This document shows positions 1 through 9,327 of a stretch of DNA of 64,000 nucleotides, piece after piece. The DNA comes from Telmatospirillum sp. (lineage in GTDB: Bacteria; Pseudomonadota; Alphaproteobacteria; Rhodospirillales; Magnetospirillaceae). The stretch is from positions 13,244 through 77,243 of the forward strand of contig WASQ01000048.1 of assembly GCA_009712185.1 (NCBI GenBank), given 5' to 3'. A model generated the notes under the pieces. The model was not told where the DNA came from. It made no database searches and saw only the letters and a program-made list of their open reading frames with translations. The stretch's first letter is position 1. Each line of letters opens with the position of its first letter. The translations under genes were made by a program, and so were the position numbers.

Positions 1-14
1 CCCGCCCCGCGCCG

Positions 15-45
<31 letters not shown>

Positions 46-63
46 TCCGCGGCGGACCGCTCC

Positions 64-840
64 ATGACCCAGGATACGCTCTCTCCTCCCCTGATCGAGT
101 TCCGGTCCGTTCACAAACATTACGGCACGGTCCCGGTCATCCGGGGGATCGACCTCACCATCCGGCGGGGCGAGGTGGTGGTGATCTGCGGTCCCTCCGG
201 GTCGGGAAAGTCGACGCTGATCCGGCTCGTCAACGGGCTGGAGCGTCTGTCGGCGGGCGACATCCTGATCGACGGGCAAAGCACGGCGGGGCTGGACGGC
301 GCCGCCCTCCGGCGTCTCAGAACCCGGATCGGTTTCGTGTTCCAGCAGTTCAATCTCTACGGCCATCTGACCGCCGCCGCCAATATCGCGCTCGCCCCGC
401 GCAAGGTCCTGGGTCTGACGGACGCCGAGGCCTTCAGGGCGGCTGCAACGCTTCTGGAACGCGTCGGGCTGGGCGACAAGGGCGATCGGTATCCCTCCCA
501 GTTGTCGGGGGGGCAGCAGCAGCGCGTCGCCATCGCCCGGGCTCTGGCCATGCGTCCGGAAATCCTCCTGTTCGATGAGCCGACCTCGGCGCTCGACCCC
601 GAAATGATCGGCGAGGTGCTGGCGGTCATGCGGTCGCTCGCGGAAAGCAAGATCACGATGGTGGTCGTCACCCACGAGATGGGCTTCGCCCGCGAACTGG
701 CCGACCGGGTCGTTTTTCTCGATGAGGGCGTCGTGCTGGACGATGCTCCGCCGGAGAGGTTCTTCGGCGCCACCGGACATCCCCGCGCGAAGCGCTTCCT
801 CAGTCAGCTCCTGTCGCCGCTCCACCAGGTCGGCGGGTGA
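64..840 (+). CDS. Polar amino-acid ABC transporter, ATP-binding protein (GlnQ/GltL type)
   Basis: This 258-residue protein is the cytoplasmic ATPase of a polar amino-acid importer (PAAT family). Walker A GPSGSGKST is at residues 43-51, followed by the Q-loop in FVFQQFNLYG (91-100), the signature LSGGQQQR (147-154), Walker B with FDEPTSALDP (170-179) and the switch His in VVTHEMGFA (about 204). The length and the THEMGFA switch region are typical of GlnQ, GltL and HisP. It is the first gene of an operon: its TGA shares a base with the ATG of the next gene. The periplasmic binding protein is not in the window and may lie upstream. Substrate (glutamine, glutamate, aspartate or other) cannot be told from sequence. 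Confidence 0.93.
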   Translation: MTQDTLSPPLIEFRSVHKHYGTVPVIRGIDLTIRRGEVVVICGPSGSGKSTLIRLVNGLERLSAGDILIDGQSTAGLDGAALRRLRTRIGFVFQQFNLYGHLTAAANIALAPRKVLGLTDAEAFRAAATLLERVGLGDKGDRYPSQLSGGQQQRVAIARALAMRPEILLFDEPTSALDPEMIGEVLAVMRSLAESKITMVVVTHEMGFARELADRVVFLDEGVVLDDAPPERFFGATGHPRAKRFLSQLLSPLHQVGG

Positions 841-1631
841 TGGGATTTCATCTGGACTGGTCCGGCGTCCTCGCCGGTGCCCCTCTCCACTGGCTGGTCA
901 CCGGGCTGGTGACGACCCTGGCCGTCACGCTGGCGGCCAGTCTGCTGGCAACGGTGCTGGCGGTGGGGCTGCTCGGACTCAGGGTCGCGGACAACCGGCT
1001 GGCCCGCGGGGCCGCGCGGACGATCGTCGCGCTGTTTCGCGATACCCCGTTGCTTGTCCAGATCCTGTTCTGGTATTTCGCGGCCTTCGGTCTGTTGCCC
1101 GGAGGCGTCCGCGACTGGATCAACGCCGACCATCCCTGGGCGGTGCTGCCCGCGAATGTGCCGTTGATCAGTCCGGAATTCCTGGCCGCCACCTGGGGCC
1201 TCGGCGTGTTTTCCGCCGTCTTTATCGCCGAGGAGATCAGGGCCGGGCTTCAGGCGCTGTCCCCCGGGCAGCGCGAGGCCGCTCTCAGCCAGGGATTCGG
1301 GCATTGGTCGGCGCTCTATCATGTTTTGTTGCCGCAGGCCCTCGCCAATGCCTACCAGCCCACGGTGGGGCAGTATCTCAATCTGATGAAGCTGTCCTCC
1401 CTCGCCACCGCGATCGGGCTGGCGGAGATCACCTATCAGGTGCGCCAGATCGAAAGCTTCAACGCCCATGCGGTGGAGGCCTTCGCCGCCGGGACGCTGC
1501 TCTATCTGCTGCTGGGGGTCGTCCTCGGCCGCCTGCTGCTCGCCATCGGGCCGTCCGGTGCCGGGGGGCGGACGTCGGAGGAGCGGCAAGCCGATGCGCG
1601 GCCGGCCGGGGAGGGGCGTCATGGACTTTGA
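840..1631 (+). CDS. Polar amino-acid ABC transporter, permease 1
   Basis: A 263-residue inner-membrane permease (BPD_transp_1, His/Glu/Gln/Arg subfamily), partner of the upstream ATPase. An N-terminal hydrophobic segment (about residues 20-45) is followed by the conserved LFRDTPLLVQILFWYF region. Near the middle lies the cytoplasmic EAA loop (EAALSQGFGHWSALYHVLLP), which contacts the ATPase. The chosen start is the ATG at 840, whose A is the last base of the upstream TGA; a GTG one codon earlier is also possible. The one-base overlap suggests translational coupling. It resembles the GltJ half of a GltJ/GltK pair. Confidence 0.9.
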   Translation: MGFHLDWSGVLAGAPLHWLVTGLVTTLAVTLAASLLATVLAVGLLGLRVADNRLARGAARTIVALFRDTPLLVQILFWYFAAFGLLPGGVRDWINADHPWAVLPANVPLISPEFLAATWGLGVFSAVFIAEEIRAGLQALSPGQREAALSQGFGHWSALYHVLLPQALANAYQPTVGQYLNLMKLSSLATAIGLAEITYQVRQIESFNAHAVEAFAAGTLLYLLLGVVLGRLLLAIGPSGAGGRTSEERQADARPAGEGRHGL

Positions 1632-2301
1632 TCCCGGCGTCATCACCCGCAATCTGTCCTATCTGCTTTGGGGGCGCCTGGCCGAGGGGGATCCGGGCGG
1701 ATTGCTGCTGACCATTCTGATGGCGGTCTCCGCCGGGGCGCTGGCCCTGGTCGCAGGGGTGGGGTTCGCGCTGGCGGCGTGGCGCTGTCCCGGCACGATC
1801 CGCCGGCTGTTGTTCCTGTCGGCGGACCTGATCCGCGGCATTCCGCTGATCTTCATCATTTTCTGGCTCTATTTCCTGCTGCCGGCGCTTCTCGGGGGCG
1901 ATGTTCCGGGCGCCGCCCCGGTCATTCTGGCCCTGGCCTGGTTCTCCTCGGCGGCGGTGATGTACAGCACCCTGGCGGGCCTGGAGGCGCTTCCCAAAGG
2001 CCAGCGAGAGGCGGCGCTGGCCTCCGGGCTGTCGGAGGGGCAGGCTCTGCGCTGGGTGCTGCTGCCGCAGACCCTTCGCAATGTCATGCCGTCCTATGTC
2101 GCCCTGCTGGTCTCGCTGGTGAAGGACACGTCCCTGGCCTTCATCGTCAATGTGACGGAGCTGTCGACGCTGGCCGGGCAGGTCAACAACCGAACCCAGC
2201 TCTATCCCATGGAGATCTTTCTGTTCACGGCGGCGCTTTATTTCCTGCTCTGCCGTGCGGTCTCCCTGGCCGGCGGCCGGCTGGCGCGGTTGCGGCATTG
2301 A
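1621..2301 (+). CDS. Polar amino-acid ABC transporter, permease 2
   Basis: A 226-residue membrane protein of the same permease family as its neighbour, giving the heterodimeric channel expected of GltJK-type importers. The conserved region IRGIPLIFIIFWLYFLLPA is near residues 65-85, and the EAA loop EAALASGLSEGQALRWVLLP is near 125-145. The start at 1621 is chosen for its strong GGGGAGGGG Shine-Dalgarno just upstream, the 11-base overlap with the previous gene and the family-typical N-terminus; upstream in-frame codons would overlap the previous gene by over 150 bases. It is the last recognisable transporter gene of the operon. Confidence 0.9.
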   Translation: MDFDPGVITRNLSYLLWGRLAEGDPGGLLLTILMAVSAGALALVAGVGFALAAWRCPGTIRRLLFLSADLIRGIPLIFIIFWLYFLLPALLGGDVPGAAPVILALAWFSSAAVMYSTLAGLEALPKGQREAALASGLSEGQALRWVLLPQTLRNVMPSYVALLVSLVKDTSLAFIVNVTELSTLAGQVNNRTQLYPMEIFLFTAALYFLLCRAVSLAGGRLARLRH

Positions 2302-2374
2302 GGGGCGCCGGTTTTTGCCGGTCCCCGTCTGCCGGTCCTGGCGCGGCGGGATGGGGCGTGCCATAAGTGCTGTC

Positions 2375-3238
2375 ATGATGTCCTCATCCGCATCCTCGCC
2401 GCTCCGGCGGCTCGTTGTCTGCGCCGACGACTATGGCATTTCGCCCGCCGTCAGCGCGGGTATCCGCGAACTCGTGGTCAACGGCCGGCTGTCCGCCACC
2501 GGGGCCATGACCTCCATGCCCTCCTGGCCGGCCGAGGCGCCGGCCCTGCGGGAGCTTCAGGGGCAGGTCAGCGTCGGACTGCATCTGACCCTGACCGACC
2601 AGACGGCCCTGGGGCCCATCCCCGGGTTGGCGCCCACGGGACGGTTGCCCCGGTTGCCCGACCTGTTCAAGGCGGCGTTCTCGGGCCGGATCGATCCCGA
2701 TCTGGTGGCGATCGAACTGGAACGCCAGCTCGATTCCTTCGAATCCTGTTTCGGCCGTTCGCCCGACTTCGTCGACGGCCATCAGCATGTTCATCTGCTG
2801 CCCGGCATTCGCCGCGCTGTGCTGGGACTGTTCGGGCGTCGCCTCGATCCGTCGCGCTGCTGGTTGCGTGACTGCACCGACGGCTGGATGAGGATCGCGG
2901 CGCGCGGTCAGGCGGCCAAGGCCGGATTCGTCGCGGCGCTGGGACTGCCGTGGTCGCTGGCCGCGAAACGCGCCGCCATTCCCGTCAACCGGGGTTTTTC
3001 CGGGTTCTACGATCCCGCCCGGACACCGTTCATCCACAGTCTGGGACGGATGGTGAAGGGGGCCGGCGACGGCCATCTTTTGATGATTCATCCCGGGCAT
3101 GTCGATGCCGGCCTTGTCGCCTGCGACAGCCTGACCACGCCCCGCGAGGCGGAATGGGCGCTGCTGGCCACCGATGATTTTCCCGCCCGGCTGGCGTCCC
3201 TCGGGTTCGTTGTCGCGGAACCCGGCTTTCCCGGTTGA
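2375..3238 (+). CDS. YdjC/ChbG/HpnK-family carbohydrate deacetylase
   Basis: About 287 residues with the marks of the ChbG/HpnK metal-dependent deacetylase family. These are VCADDYGIS at the N-terminus (metal-binding Asp), [18 protein letters not shown] and the C-terminal MIHPGHVDA. ChbG deacetylates chitooligosaccharides; HpnK homologues accompany hopanoid synthesis genes, but no hopanoid gene is visible here, so the substrate is unknown. Tandem ATGs at 2375 and 2378 and an ATG at 2351 are all possible starts, and none has a strong ribosome site. It follows the amino-acid transporter by about 75 bases and precedes queA by 34, so it could share a transcript with either. Confidence 0.8.
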   Translation: MMSSSASSPLRRLVVCADDYGISPAVSAGIRELVVNGRLSATGAMTSMPSWPAEAPALRELQGQVSVGLHLTLTDQTALGPIPGLAPTGRLPRLPDLFKAAFSGRIDPDLVAIELERQLDSFESCFGRSPDFVDGHQHVHLLPGIRRAVLGLFGRRLDPSRCWLRDCTDGWMRIAARGQAAKAGFVAALGLPWSLAAKRAAIPVNRGFSGFYDPARTPFIHSLGRMVKGAGDGHLLMIHPGHVDAGLVACDSLTTPREAEWALLATDDFPARLASLGFVVAEPGFPG

Positions 3239-3272
3239 CGGGGGCGGGGAAAAGCTGTCAAACCCCGGCTCC

Positions 3273-4313
3273 ATGAAAGTGGATGCCTTCGATTTCGAAC
3301 TCCCGCGCGAAGCGATCGCCGACCGGCCCGCCTCCCCCCGGGATTCCGCCCGCCTGCTCCGGGTCCGCGAGAACGGACTGGCCGATTGCTGTGTGCGCGA
3401 TCTGCCGGAGCTGCTGTCTCCCGGCGATCTCATGGTCTTTAACGATACCCGGGTCATTCCGGCCCGCCTCAAAGGGCGGCGCGGCACCGCCGGCATCGAG
3501 GTGACGCTGCATATGCCGGAAGGCGACGACCGCTGGCGCGCCTTCGCCCGGCCCGCCAAGAAGCTGGCGGTGGGAGACCGGCTGGAGTTCACTGCGGATT
3601 TTTCGGCCGAGGTGACGGAGAAGGGGGACGCCGGCGAGGTGCTGCTGACCTTCGACCGGGGGGGCGCCCTGTTGATGGCCGCGCTCGAGACCCACGGCAT
3701 CATGCCCCTGCCGCCTTACATCAAACGGCCGGATGGCGCCGATGATCGCGACCGCGAGGATTACCAGACCGTCTATGCCCGCGAGCCGGGCGCGGTGGCG
3801 GCGCCGACCGCCGGTCTGCATTTCACGCCGGAGCTTCTGGCGGCGCTTGACCACCGTGGCGTCGGCCGGGTGACGCTGACCCTCCATGTCGGGGCCGGCA
3901 CTTTCCTTCCGGTCAAGGTGGAGGATACGCGCGACCACCATATGCATTCCGAGCGCGGCCATGTGGACGCCGCCACGGCGGAACGGATCAATGCCGTCCG
4001 CGCCGCCGGCGGAAAGATCGTGGCGGTGGGCACCACCTCGCTCCGGCTGCTGGAAAGCGCGGCGGACGAAAGCGGGCGGATGCGGGCCTTCAGCGGCAAG
4101 ACCGATATTTTCATCACGCCCGGATACCGGTTCCGGGTCGTCGACCGCCTGATGACCAATTTCCATCTGCCCCGGTCCACCCTGTTCATGCTGGTATCGG
4201 CACTGGCCGGGCTGGATCGCATGAAGGCCGCCTACGCCCACGCGATCGCCGGGGGCTATCGCTTTTATTCCTATGGCGACACGTCGCTCTTGGACCGCAT
4301 CGAGGAGGCATGA
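3273..4313 (+). CDS. queA: S-adenosylmethionine:tRNA ribosyltransferase-isomerase
   Basis: QueA (346 residues) transfers and isomerises the ribose of SAM onto preQ1 at tRNA position 34, forming epoxyqueuosine. The N-terminus [20 protein letters not shown] is diagnostic, as are [41 protein letters not shown] and the C-terminal [20 protein letters not shown]. The ATG at 3273 gives the usual QueA length. The stop overlaps the tgt start by four bases (ATGA), indicating a co-translated pair. It heads a four-gene queuosine cluster with tgt, queF and queG. Confidence 0.96.
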   Translation: MKVDAFDFELPREAIADRPASPRDSARLLRVRENGLADCCVRDLPELLSPGDLMVFNDTRVIPARLKGRRGTAGIEVTLHMPEGDDRWRAFARPAKKLAVGDRLEFTADFSAEVTEKGDAGEVLLTFDRGGALLMAALETHGIMPLPPYIKRPDGADDRDREDYQTVYAREPGAVAAPTAGLHFTPELLAALDHRGVGRVTLTLHVGAGTFLPVKVEDTRDHHMHSERGHVDAATAERINAVRAAGGKIVAVGTTSLRLLESAADESGRMRAFSGKTDIFITPGYRFRVVDRLMTNFHLPRSTLFMLVSALAGLDRMKAAYAHAIAGGYRFYSYGDTSLLDRIEEA

Positions 4314-5443
4314 CCATGGCCGCATTCGGATACCGCCTGATCGCCCGCGATGGCCGCGCCCGCCTGGGCGAGGTCACCACCGCCCATGGCGTGATCGAAA
4401 CCCCCGCCTTCATGCCGGTCGGTACGGTCGGCACCGTCAAGGCGATGATGCCGGAATCGGTGGCCGCGACCGGGGCCCGGATCATCCTCGGCAATACCTA
4501 TCATCTCATGTTGCGTCCCGGCGCCGAGCGGGTGGCCAGAATGGGCGGGCTGCATCGCTTCATGAACTGGCCGGGACCGATCCTGACCGATTCCGGAGGC
4601 TTCCAGGTGATGAGCCTCGCCAAGCTCCGGACCATGACCGAGGAGGGTGTGACCTTCCAGTCCCATCTGGACGGCAGCCGGCACATGCTGAGTCCCGAGC
4701 GGTCGATGGAGATCCAGCGGTTGCTCGATTCCAACATCACCATGTGCCTCGACGAATGCACCGCCTTTCCGGCGACCCCGGATGAGGCGGCGGCGTCCAT
4801 GCGCCTGTCCATGCGCTGGGCGCGCCGGTCCCGCGACGCCTTTGTCGAACGACCCGGCTACGGATTGTTCGGGATCGTCCAGGGCAGCGTCTATCCCGAT
4901 CTGCGGGCCGAATCCGCCGCCGCCCTGCGGGAGATCGGTTTCGACGGCTATGCCGTGGGCGGACTGGCCGTCGGCGAGGGACAGTCCGAGATGTTCCGTA
5001 TTCTGGATGTGACCACGCCGCTGCTGCCGGAAGACCGCCCGCGCTATCTGATGGGTGTCGGCAAGCCGGCCGATCTGGTGGGCGGCGTGATGCGCGGCGT
5101 CGACATGTTCGACTGCGTGATGCCGACCCGGTCGGGACGCACCGGTCAGGCCTTCACCCGTCGGGGCACCGTCAATATCCGCAATGCCCGCCACCAGGAC
5201 GATCCGCGGCCGCTGGATGAGGTCTGCGGTTGTCCCGCCTGCCGTCAGTACAGCCGGGCTTATCTGCATCACCTTGCCAAGGCCGAGGAGGTGCTGGGCC
5301 TGATGCTGATGACCTGGCACAACCTGTATTACTATCAGGATCTGATGCGGGGCCTGCGTCAGGCCATCGCCGACCGGCGCCTGGACCAGTTCGCCGCCGA
5401 ATTCGCCGCCCTCCAGGAGGCGGGTGACATCGATCCGCTTTGA
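4310..5443 (+). CDS. tgt: tRNA-guanine transglycosylase (queuine tRNA-ribosyltransferase)
   Basis: Tgt (377 residues) exchanges guanine 34 of GUN-anticodon tRNAs for preQ1, the step before QueA. Seen: the catalytic region [15 protein letters not shown] near residue 95, [30 protein letters not shown] split over two blocks near 245-275 with the second Asp, and the C-terminal zinc site [18 protein letters not shown] second ATG two codons downstream is an alternative start. It overlaps queA by four bases, and queF starts 12 bases downstream, consistent with one operon. Confidence 0.96.
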   Translation: MTMAAFGYRLIARDGRARLGEVTTAHGVIETPAFMPVGTVGTVKAMMPESVAATGARIILGNTYHLMLRPGAERVARMGGLHRFMNWPGPILTDSGGFQVMSLAKLRTMTEEGVTFQSHLDGSRHMLSPERSMEIQRLLDSNITMCLDECTAFPATPDEAAASMRLSMRWARRSRDAFVERPGYGLFGIVQGSVYPDLRAESAAALREIGFDGYAVGGLAVGEGQSEMFRILDVTTPLLPEDRPRYLMGVGKPADLVGGVMRGVDMFDCVMPTRSGRTGQAFTRRGTVNIRNARHQDDPRPLDEVCGCPACRQYSRAYLHHLAKAEEVLGLMLMTWHNLYYYQDLMRGLRQAIADRRLDQFAAEFAALQEAGDIDPL

Positions 5444-5455
5444 CGGGGACCTGCC

Positions 5456-5920
5456 ATGTCCGAGACGATTTATGATTCCCTGACCCAGCTTGGCGGGCGC
5501 GCCGCCATTCCGGACTCGCCCGATCAGGCGGTTCTTGAAACCGTGCGCAATCCGCAGCCGGGAACGGCCTATCTGGTGCGGTTCACGGCGCCGGAGTTCA
5601 CATCGCTCTGCCCCATTACCGGCCAGCCCGATTTTGCCCATCTGGTCATCGACTATGTGCCGGACGAGCTGCTCGTGGAAAGCAAGTCGCTGAAACTGTT
5701 CCTGGCGAGCTTCCGCAATCATGGCGCCTTCCACGAGGACTGCACGGTCTCGATCGGCAAAAGGCTGGTGGACGCCCTGTCCCCCCTGTGGCTGCGAATC
5801 GGGGGCTACTGGTTTCCGCGCGGCGGCATTCCGATCGACGTGTTCTGGCAGACCGGCGCCCCGCCGGATGGTCTGTGGCTGCCCGACCAGGGGGTCGCCC
5901 CCTACCGTGGGCGCGGTTAG
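5456..5920 (+). CDS. queF: NADPH-dependent 7-cyano-7-deazaguanine reductase
   Basis: A 154-residue type I (unimodular) QueF, which reduces the nitrile preQ0 to the amine preQ1 with NADPH. The catalytic Cys is in [13 protein letters not shown] (Cys52), with the Asp seven residues later (Asp59), the spacing known from the Bacillus enzyme. The QueF signature is ESKSLK (75-80). HEDC at 93-96 is also conserved in the family. It lies between tgt and queG, so the cluster covers preQ0 reduction, base exchange, ribosyl transfer and epoxide reduction. preQ0 synthesis genes (queCDE) are not in this window. Confidence 0.95.
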   Translation: MSETIYDSLTQLGGRAAIPDSPDQAVLETVRNPQPGTAYLVRFTAPEFTSLCPITGQPDFAHLVIDYVPDELLVESKSLKLFLASFRNHGAFHEDCTVSIGKRLVDALSPLWLRIGGYWFPRGGIPIDVFWQTGAPPDGLWLPDQGVAPYRGRG

Positions 5921-5939
5921 CGCCCATGGGGGCCGCCCC

Positions 5940-5982
5940 CGTCCTTGCCGGCCCCGTCCCTGCCGGCCCCGTCCCTGCCGGA
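5940..5982 (+). repeat. 15-bp tandem repeat (about 3 copies) before queG
   Basis: The unit GTCCYTGCCGGCCCC is repeated nearly three times between the queF stop and the preferred queG start. If translated from the upstream ATG at 5926 it would give a Val-[Leu/Pro]-Ala-Gly-Pro repeat. Copy-number changes would keep frame. No function is evident. Confidence 0.7.
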
Positions 5983-5991
5983 CCGGAGGGG

Positions 5992-7101
5992 ATGGCGCCT
6001 GAGCTGAAGGAGGAAATCCGGGCCAAGGCGTTGGAGGTCGGGTTCGCCACCGCCCGTTTCACGCGCGCGGCTCCGGTCGCGGGCGCGGCGCGGGATCTGG
6101 CCGGCTATCTGGAGGCCGGTTGCCATGGCGACATGGGCTGGATGGCGGAGCATGCCGACCGCCGCGGCTCGCCGCAGGTTTTGTGGGCCGGGGCGCGCAG
6201 CATCGTCGTCCTCGGGGAAAACTACGGGCCCGGGCGCGACCCTCTCGCCTCGCTGGGGGCGGCCGATCGCGGCCATATCAGCGTCTACGCCCGGGGTCGC
6301 GACTATCACGATGTTCTAAAAAAGCGCCTCAAGACGCTTGCCCGCTGGATGGTCGAGCGGTGCGGCGGCGAGGTCAAGGTATTCACCGATACCGCGCCGG
6401 TGATGGAAAAGCCGCTGGCCGGCCGGTCGGGCCTCGGCTGGCAGGGGCGCCATACCAACCTGGTCTCACGCCAGTTCGGATCCTGGCTGTTCCTGGGCGA
6501 GATCTTCACCACTCTGGAGATCGAGCCCGATCCGCCGATGGTCAATCACTGCGGACAGTGCCGGTCCTGTGAGACCGCCTGTCCCACCGGAGCGCTGGCG
6601 GACGGGCGCATCGATCCCAGGCGCTGTATTTCCTATCTCACCATCGAGAGCAAGGGGCATATTCCGGCCGGACTCCGCCCGCTGATCGGCAACCGGATCT
6701 ATGGCTGCGACGACTGCCTCGCCGTCTGTCCCTGGAACAAATTCGCGAGCCCGACCGGTGAACCCGCCTATCTGCCGCGCGCTGAACTGATGGCTCCCCG
6801 TCTTGCCGACCTCGCCCAACTGGACGCCAGCGGATTCCGAGAGTTGTTTTCCGGCTCGCCGATCAAACGCATCGGGCGTGACCGGTTCGTCCGCAATGTC
6901 CTGATCGCGATCGGCAACAGTCCGGATGCCGGCATGGCCGCCGTCGCGATCCGGTTGGTGGCGGACCCGTCGCCGCTGGTCCGGGGCGCGGCCGCCTGGG
7001 CGGTCCGCCGCCTTCTGCCGTCCGATGCCGCCGGCCGCCTCGCGATCATCCGTCTTGGCGTGGAAAGCGACCCGGACGTCCGGACGGAATGGGTGAATTG
7101 A
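5992..7101 (+). CDS. queG: Epoxyqueuosine reductase
   Basis: QueG (369 residues from this start) is a cobalamin-dependent Fe-S enzyme that reduces epoxyqueuosine in tRNA to queuosine. Two ferredoxin-like cysteine clusters are visible (CGQCRSCETACPTGA and CDDCLAVCPWNK). So are FTDTAPVMEKPLAGRSGLGW and a C-terminal HEAT-like helical segment (SPLVRGAAAWAVRRL). The ATG at 5992 gives the family-typical N-terminus (APELKEEIRAKALEVGF) with GGAGGGG very close upstream. An ATG at 5926 would add 22 residues encoded by a 15-bp tandem repeat and is less likely. It completes the queuosine pathway. Confidence 0.92.
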   Translation: MAPELKEEIRAKALEVGFATARFTRAAPVAGAARDLAGYLEAGCHGDMGWMAEHADRRGSPQVLWAGARSIVVLGENYGPGRDPLASLGAADRGHISVYARGRDYHDVLKKRLKTLARWMVERCGGEVKVFTDTAPVMEKPLAGRSGLGWQGRHTNLVSRQFGSWLFLGEIFTTLEIEPDPPMVNHCGQCRSCETACPTGALADGRIDPRRCISYLTIESKGHIPAGLRPLIGNRIYGCDDCLAVCPWNKFASPTGEPAYLPRAELMAPRLADLAQLDASGFRELFSGSPIKRIGRDRFVRNVLIAIGNSPDAGMAAVAIRLVADPSPLVRGAAAWAVRRLLPSDAAGRLAIIRLGVESDPDVRTEWVN

Positions 7102-7186
7102 ACACCCCAATATGTGTTTGAGAGGAAATTACCCCTGTTTCGGATCCGGGATTTGGACTGCCGGGGGACGCGTGCTACCATTACTT

Positions 7187-7204
7187 TTGCACGCTCTGAT
7201 GCAA
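7187..7204. promoter_or_regulatory. Inverted repeat TTGCA-N8-TGCAA, possible operator
   Basis: TTGCA (7187-7191) and TGCAA (7200-7204) flank an 8-base spacer, ending 14 bases before the ATG of the TetR-type gene. The position suits autorepression by a TetR-family dimer. The arms are short, so this is tentative. Confidence 0.35.
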
Positions 7205-7218
7205 GGGTGTCATGATCG

Positions 7219-7819
7219 ATGAACGAGCAGCTGCAGAAGGTCCGGGGACAGCCGGCCCGACGGAAGGAAATCATCGATGCCGCCCGCGCTCTCGCCGCCG
7301 AGGAGGGATGGCCCGCAGTCACCTTGCGCGCTATCGCCGCGCGGATCGGCTGCAGCGCCCCGGCGATTTATCAGTATTTCCAGGATAAGGACGCGCTTTT
7401 ATCCGCCCTGGCGGCGACCGGCCGCGAGGAGATGAACCGCGCCCTTGAGGCCGCCGCCACTGGAGATCATGGTCCGGCCAAACGGTTGCGCGCGATGCTG
7501 CGGGCTCTCTGGGACTTTTCGATCGACAACCGTGAGCTGTTCGCGGTGATGGTCGGAATCGACGGACTGGCGGCTCACCGGGATGCCGCGGGGGGGGGGG
7601 GCGCCCCCCCCCCCCCCCGCCCTGACCCGCGCAGCGGCCGAATTGCTGTCCAAACATGATGGGCATGAGAGTCCCCAGGATCTGGCGGACCGCCTGTTCG
7701 CAACCGCAAACGGTTTCATCGGCCTGGCGGCCGGTGGCGCTTTCCCGGAGGGGGTGGAGCAGGCATCCGAACTGTTCGCCCGCACAATCGACGCTCTGTT
7801 GAAGGATATCCGGCGCTGA
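7219..7819 (+). pseudogene. TetR/AcrR-family regulator, frameshifted in a G12-C15 tract
   Basis: The first frame encodes a clear TetR DNA-binding domain: RRKEIIDAARALAAEEG, then VTLRAIAARIGCSAPAIYQYFQDKDAL at about residues 33-59. Translation then enters a run of 12 G and 15 C (7590-7618) and stops early at 7659. The C-terminal ligand-binding part (ALTRAAAELLSKHDG through ELFARTIDALLKDIRR) continues in another frame to 7819. Removing one base from the tract would give a normal 199-residue TetR protein. The tract may be a sequencing error, a true inactivation or a phase-variable switch. The domain boundary region is where the glycine/proline tract falls. The regulated genes are unknown. Confidence 0.8.
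7590..7618. repeat. G12-CG-C15 homopolymer inverted repeat
   Basis: Twelve G (7590-7601), then C and G, then fifteen C (7604-7618) lie inside the TetR-type gene. The two runs are self-complementary and can form a very stable hairpin. Such runs are prone to slippage in replication and to miscounting in sequencing. The reading frame of the gene is lost here. Confidence 0.85.
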
Positions 7820-8221
7820 CGCGCCCCTCCCGTCGGGCGGCCTCTAACGATCCTGGGGCCTCCCGCGGATTGGTCTGAAGCCGTTCCCGCCTCACTCCGT
7901 AAACCGTGCCGCCTCACTCCGTTCGAGGGCAGCCGTCTGCGGTCCCGCATTCCGGGCCGCGATCCCGTGGCCGGTTTGGCGACAAGACCGGCGCCGATGA
8001 GGACATCCGCAATCAGACCAGACCGCGACGGGACGAGCCCGTCACGGTCCGCTGTGACATGCGAACTCTGCGCCGCCGGTCCGACCGCGCCGGCATTCCG
8101 GGCGGCATCCCGCCCGGACGTGACGGCAACCCGGTCCCCACAGGCCTTCTGTTCCCGGCGACATTATGCATCGCCCCGGTCTCCGCCATGCCGGCGGAGC
8201 CATGGTCAGTCTCCGGTCGGA
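7820..8221. other. Intergenic region, no gene recognised
   Basis: About 400 bases between the broken TetR gene and the XRE regulator, which is on the minus strand. The 13-base sequence CGCCTCACTCCGT occurs twice (about 7890-7902 and 7909-7921). No credible coding region or RNA gene is visible; open frames here have atypical Arg/Pro-rich composition. Confidence 0.5.
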
Positions 8222-8620
8222 TCACTCGACCGCTTCGGAGGCCAGGACACGGGCCAACTGGCTCAACGCTTCCTGATGCCGTTCGTTGACGATGCTCGAG
8301 AAGTTGCGCGCCAACTCAAGACACATGCGCTGACGGGGGGACAGGTCGTTCCCGCGGTCACTGCTGAGGCCTTCGAAGAAGTAACCGACCGGCACACCCA
8401 GAACCTGGGCGATCTCGTGAAGCCGGCCTGCCGAGATGCGGTTGATGCCGCGCTCGTACTTGTGAGCCTGTTGATAGGTGACACCGATCAGGTCAGCCAT
8501 CTGCTGCTGCGAGAAGCCCAGCATAATCCGGCGTTCCCTGATCCTGGCCCCGACGTAGCGGTCGGTGTCATTCGCTCTGTTGAGCGTTCTCGTCGGTTTC
8601 TTTTCGTCTGCTGTCGGCAT
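8222..8620 (-). CDS. XRE-family transcriptional regulator (PraR-like)
   Basis: A 132-residue regulator with one Cro/CI-type HTH at residues 23-84: GARIRERRIMLGFSQQQMAD followed by GVTYQQAHKYERGINRISA. The C-terminal region is short and helical and carries no enzymatic domain. This HTH matches the well-conserved alphaproteobacterial PraR-like group, members of which control adhesion, biofilm and symbiosis genes in rhizobia; the role here is inferred. It stands alone, with a long AT-rich upstream region holding several CAAATT palindromes that could be autoregulatory operators. Confidence 0.85.
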   Translation of the reverse strand: MPTADEKKPTRTLNRANDTDRYVGARIRERRIMLGFSQQQMADLIGVTYQQAHKYERGINRISAGRLHEIAQVLGVPVGYFFEGLSSDRGNDLSPRQRMCLELARNFSSIVNERHQEALSQLARVLASEAVE

Positions 8621-8724
8621 GATTCTGATACTTGTTCCTGTTTGGTCCCCTTCGCAGGGGTTGGGGGAGCTGGTTTTTTTCGACTTGTAGGAAATTGATT
8701 ATGCGGAAATCGCGCTCCGATCAA

Positions 8725-8786
8725 CAAATTATTTGATGTTGCCCAATTGTTCCGCGCTAAAATTTGTCGCAAATTTCGATAATTTG
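8725..8786. promoter_or_regulatory. Cluster of CAAATT palindromes upstream of the XRE regulator
   Basis: Two perfect palindromes lie about 100-155 bases upstream of the regulator's start: CAAAT-T-ATTTG at 8725-8735 and AAATTTG-TCG-CAAATTT at 8760-8776. A further AATTTG half-site is at 8781-8786. The shared half-site and the AT-rich setting in a GC-rich genome suggest operator sites for a dimeric HTH protein, most simply the adjacent XRE regulator. Confidence 0.55.
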
Positions 8787-9327
8787 TTCGTAAATGAACA
8801 TCGTTCTTTATTTCCGGGCCACCCGAACGTTTGCGGGGCACGCGCCAAATAAGAGAAATTCTTGTGTCCGCGCTGGATCTTCCGGTTCAATCTTGACGAA
8901 AGAGGTCAGCGATCCGGAACTGCCATAAACTCTCGGAAACCAACGGTGGTGCGGCTTTTCGGCCGTCCTTCGATGGTCCTATGTCTTAAGCAATATAGCT
9001 CGTCCGGTCTCACCCGCAGTGGCGACAGGATCCTGTCCGGCGCCGGAACGCTATCCCGCGACTTTGTCTTAATCCAATGACAGTTGCAACAAAATTACAC
9101 CGTAAGGCGTATCATGTCGGACGATCTATAACGAAACCACACGTTGAGACTGGCTTCCGGGAGGGGCGGCGGGTGCGGGGGGTCCGCGAGGGGCGCGCGG
9201 CGGGCGCCGGAAGTGCGGGAATGGTGCGGGCCGGGAGGGCCGCCCGTGTGGAGCGAGGGGCGGGGGCGGACTGGAGGATCCTGCCGGCCGCCCCTTGGAC
9301 GGGCGCGCCGGCCGGGTCCCCGGATGG
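8787..9327. other. Intergenic region, no gene recognised
   Basis: The remainder of the roughly 700-base gap between the XRE gene start and the phaR end. The part near 8800 is AT-rich; 9150-9320 is extremely GC-rich with many G runs. No coding region with plausible composition, tRNA or clear terminator is seen. Confidence 0.5.

Noticed and set aside
7967-8698. Plus-strand 243-residue frame over the XRE gene
   Set aside because: It is antisense to a well-conserved HTH protein and has no features of its own.
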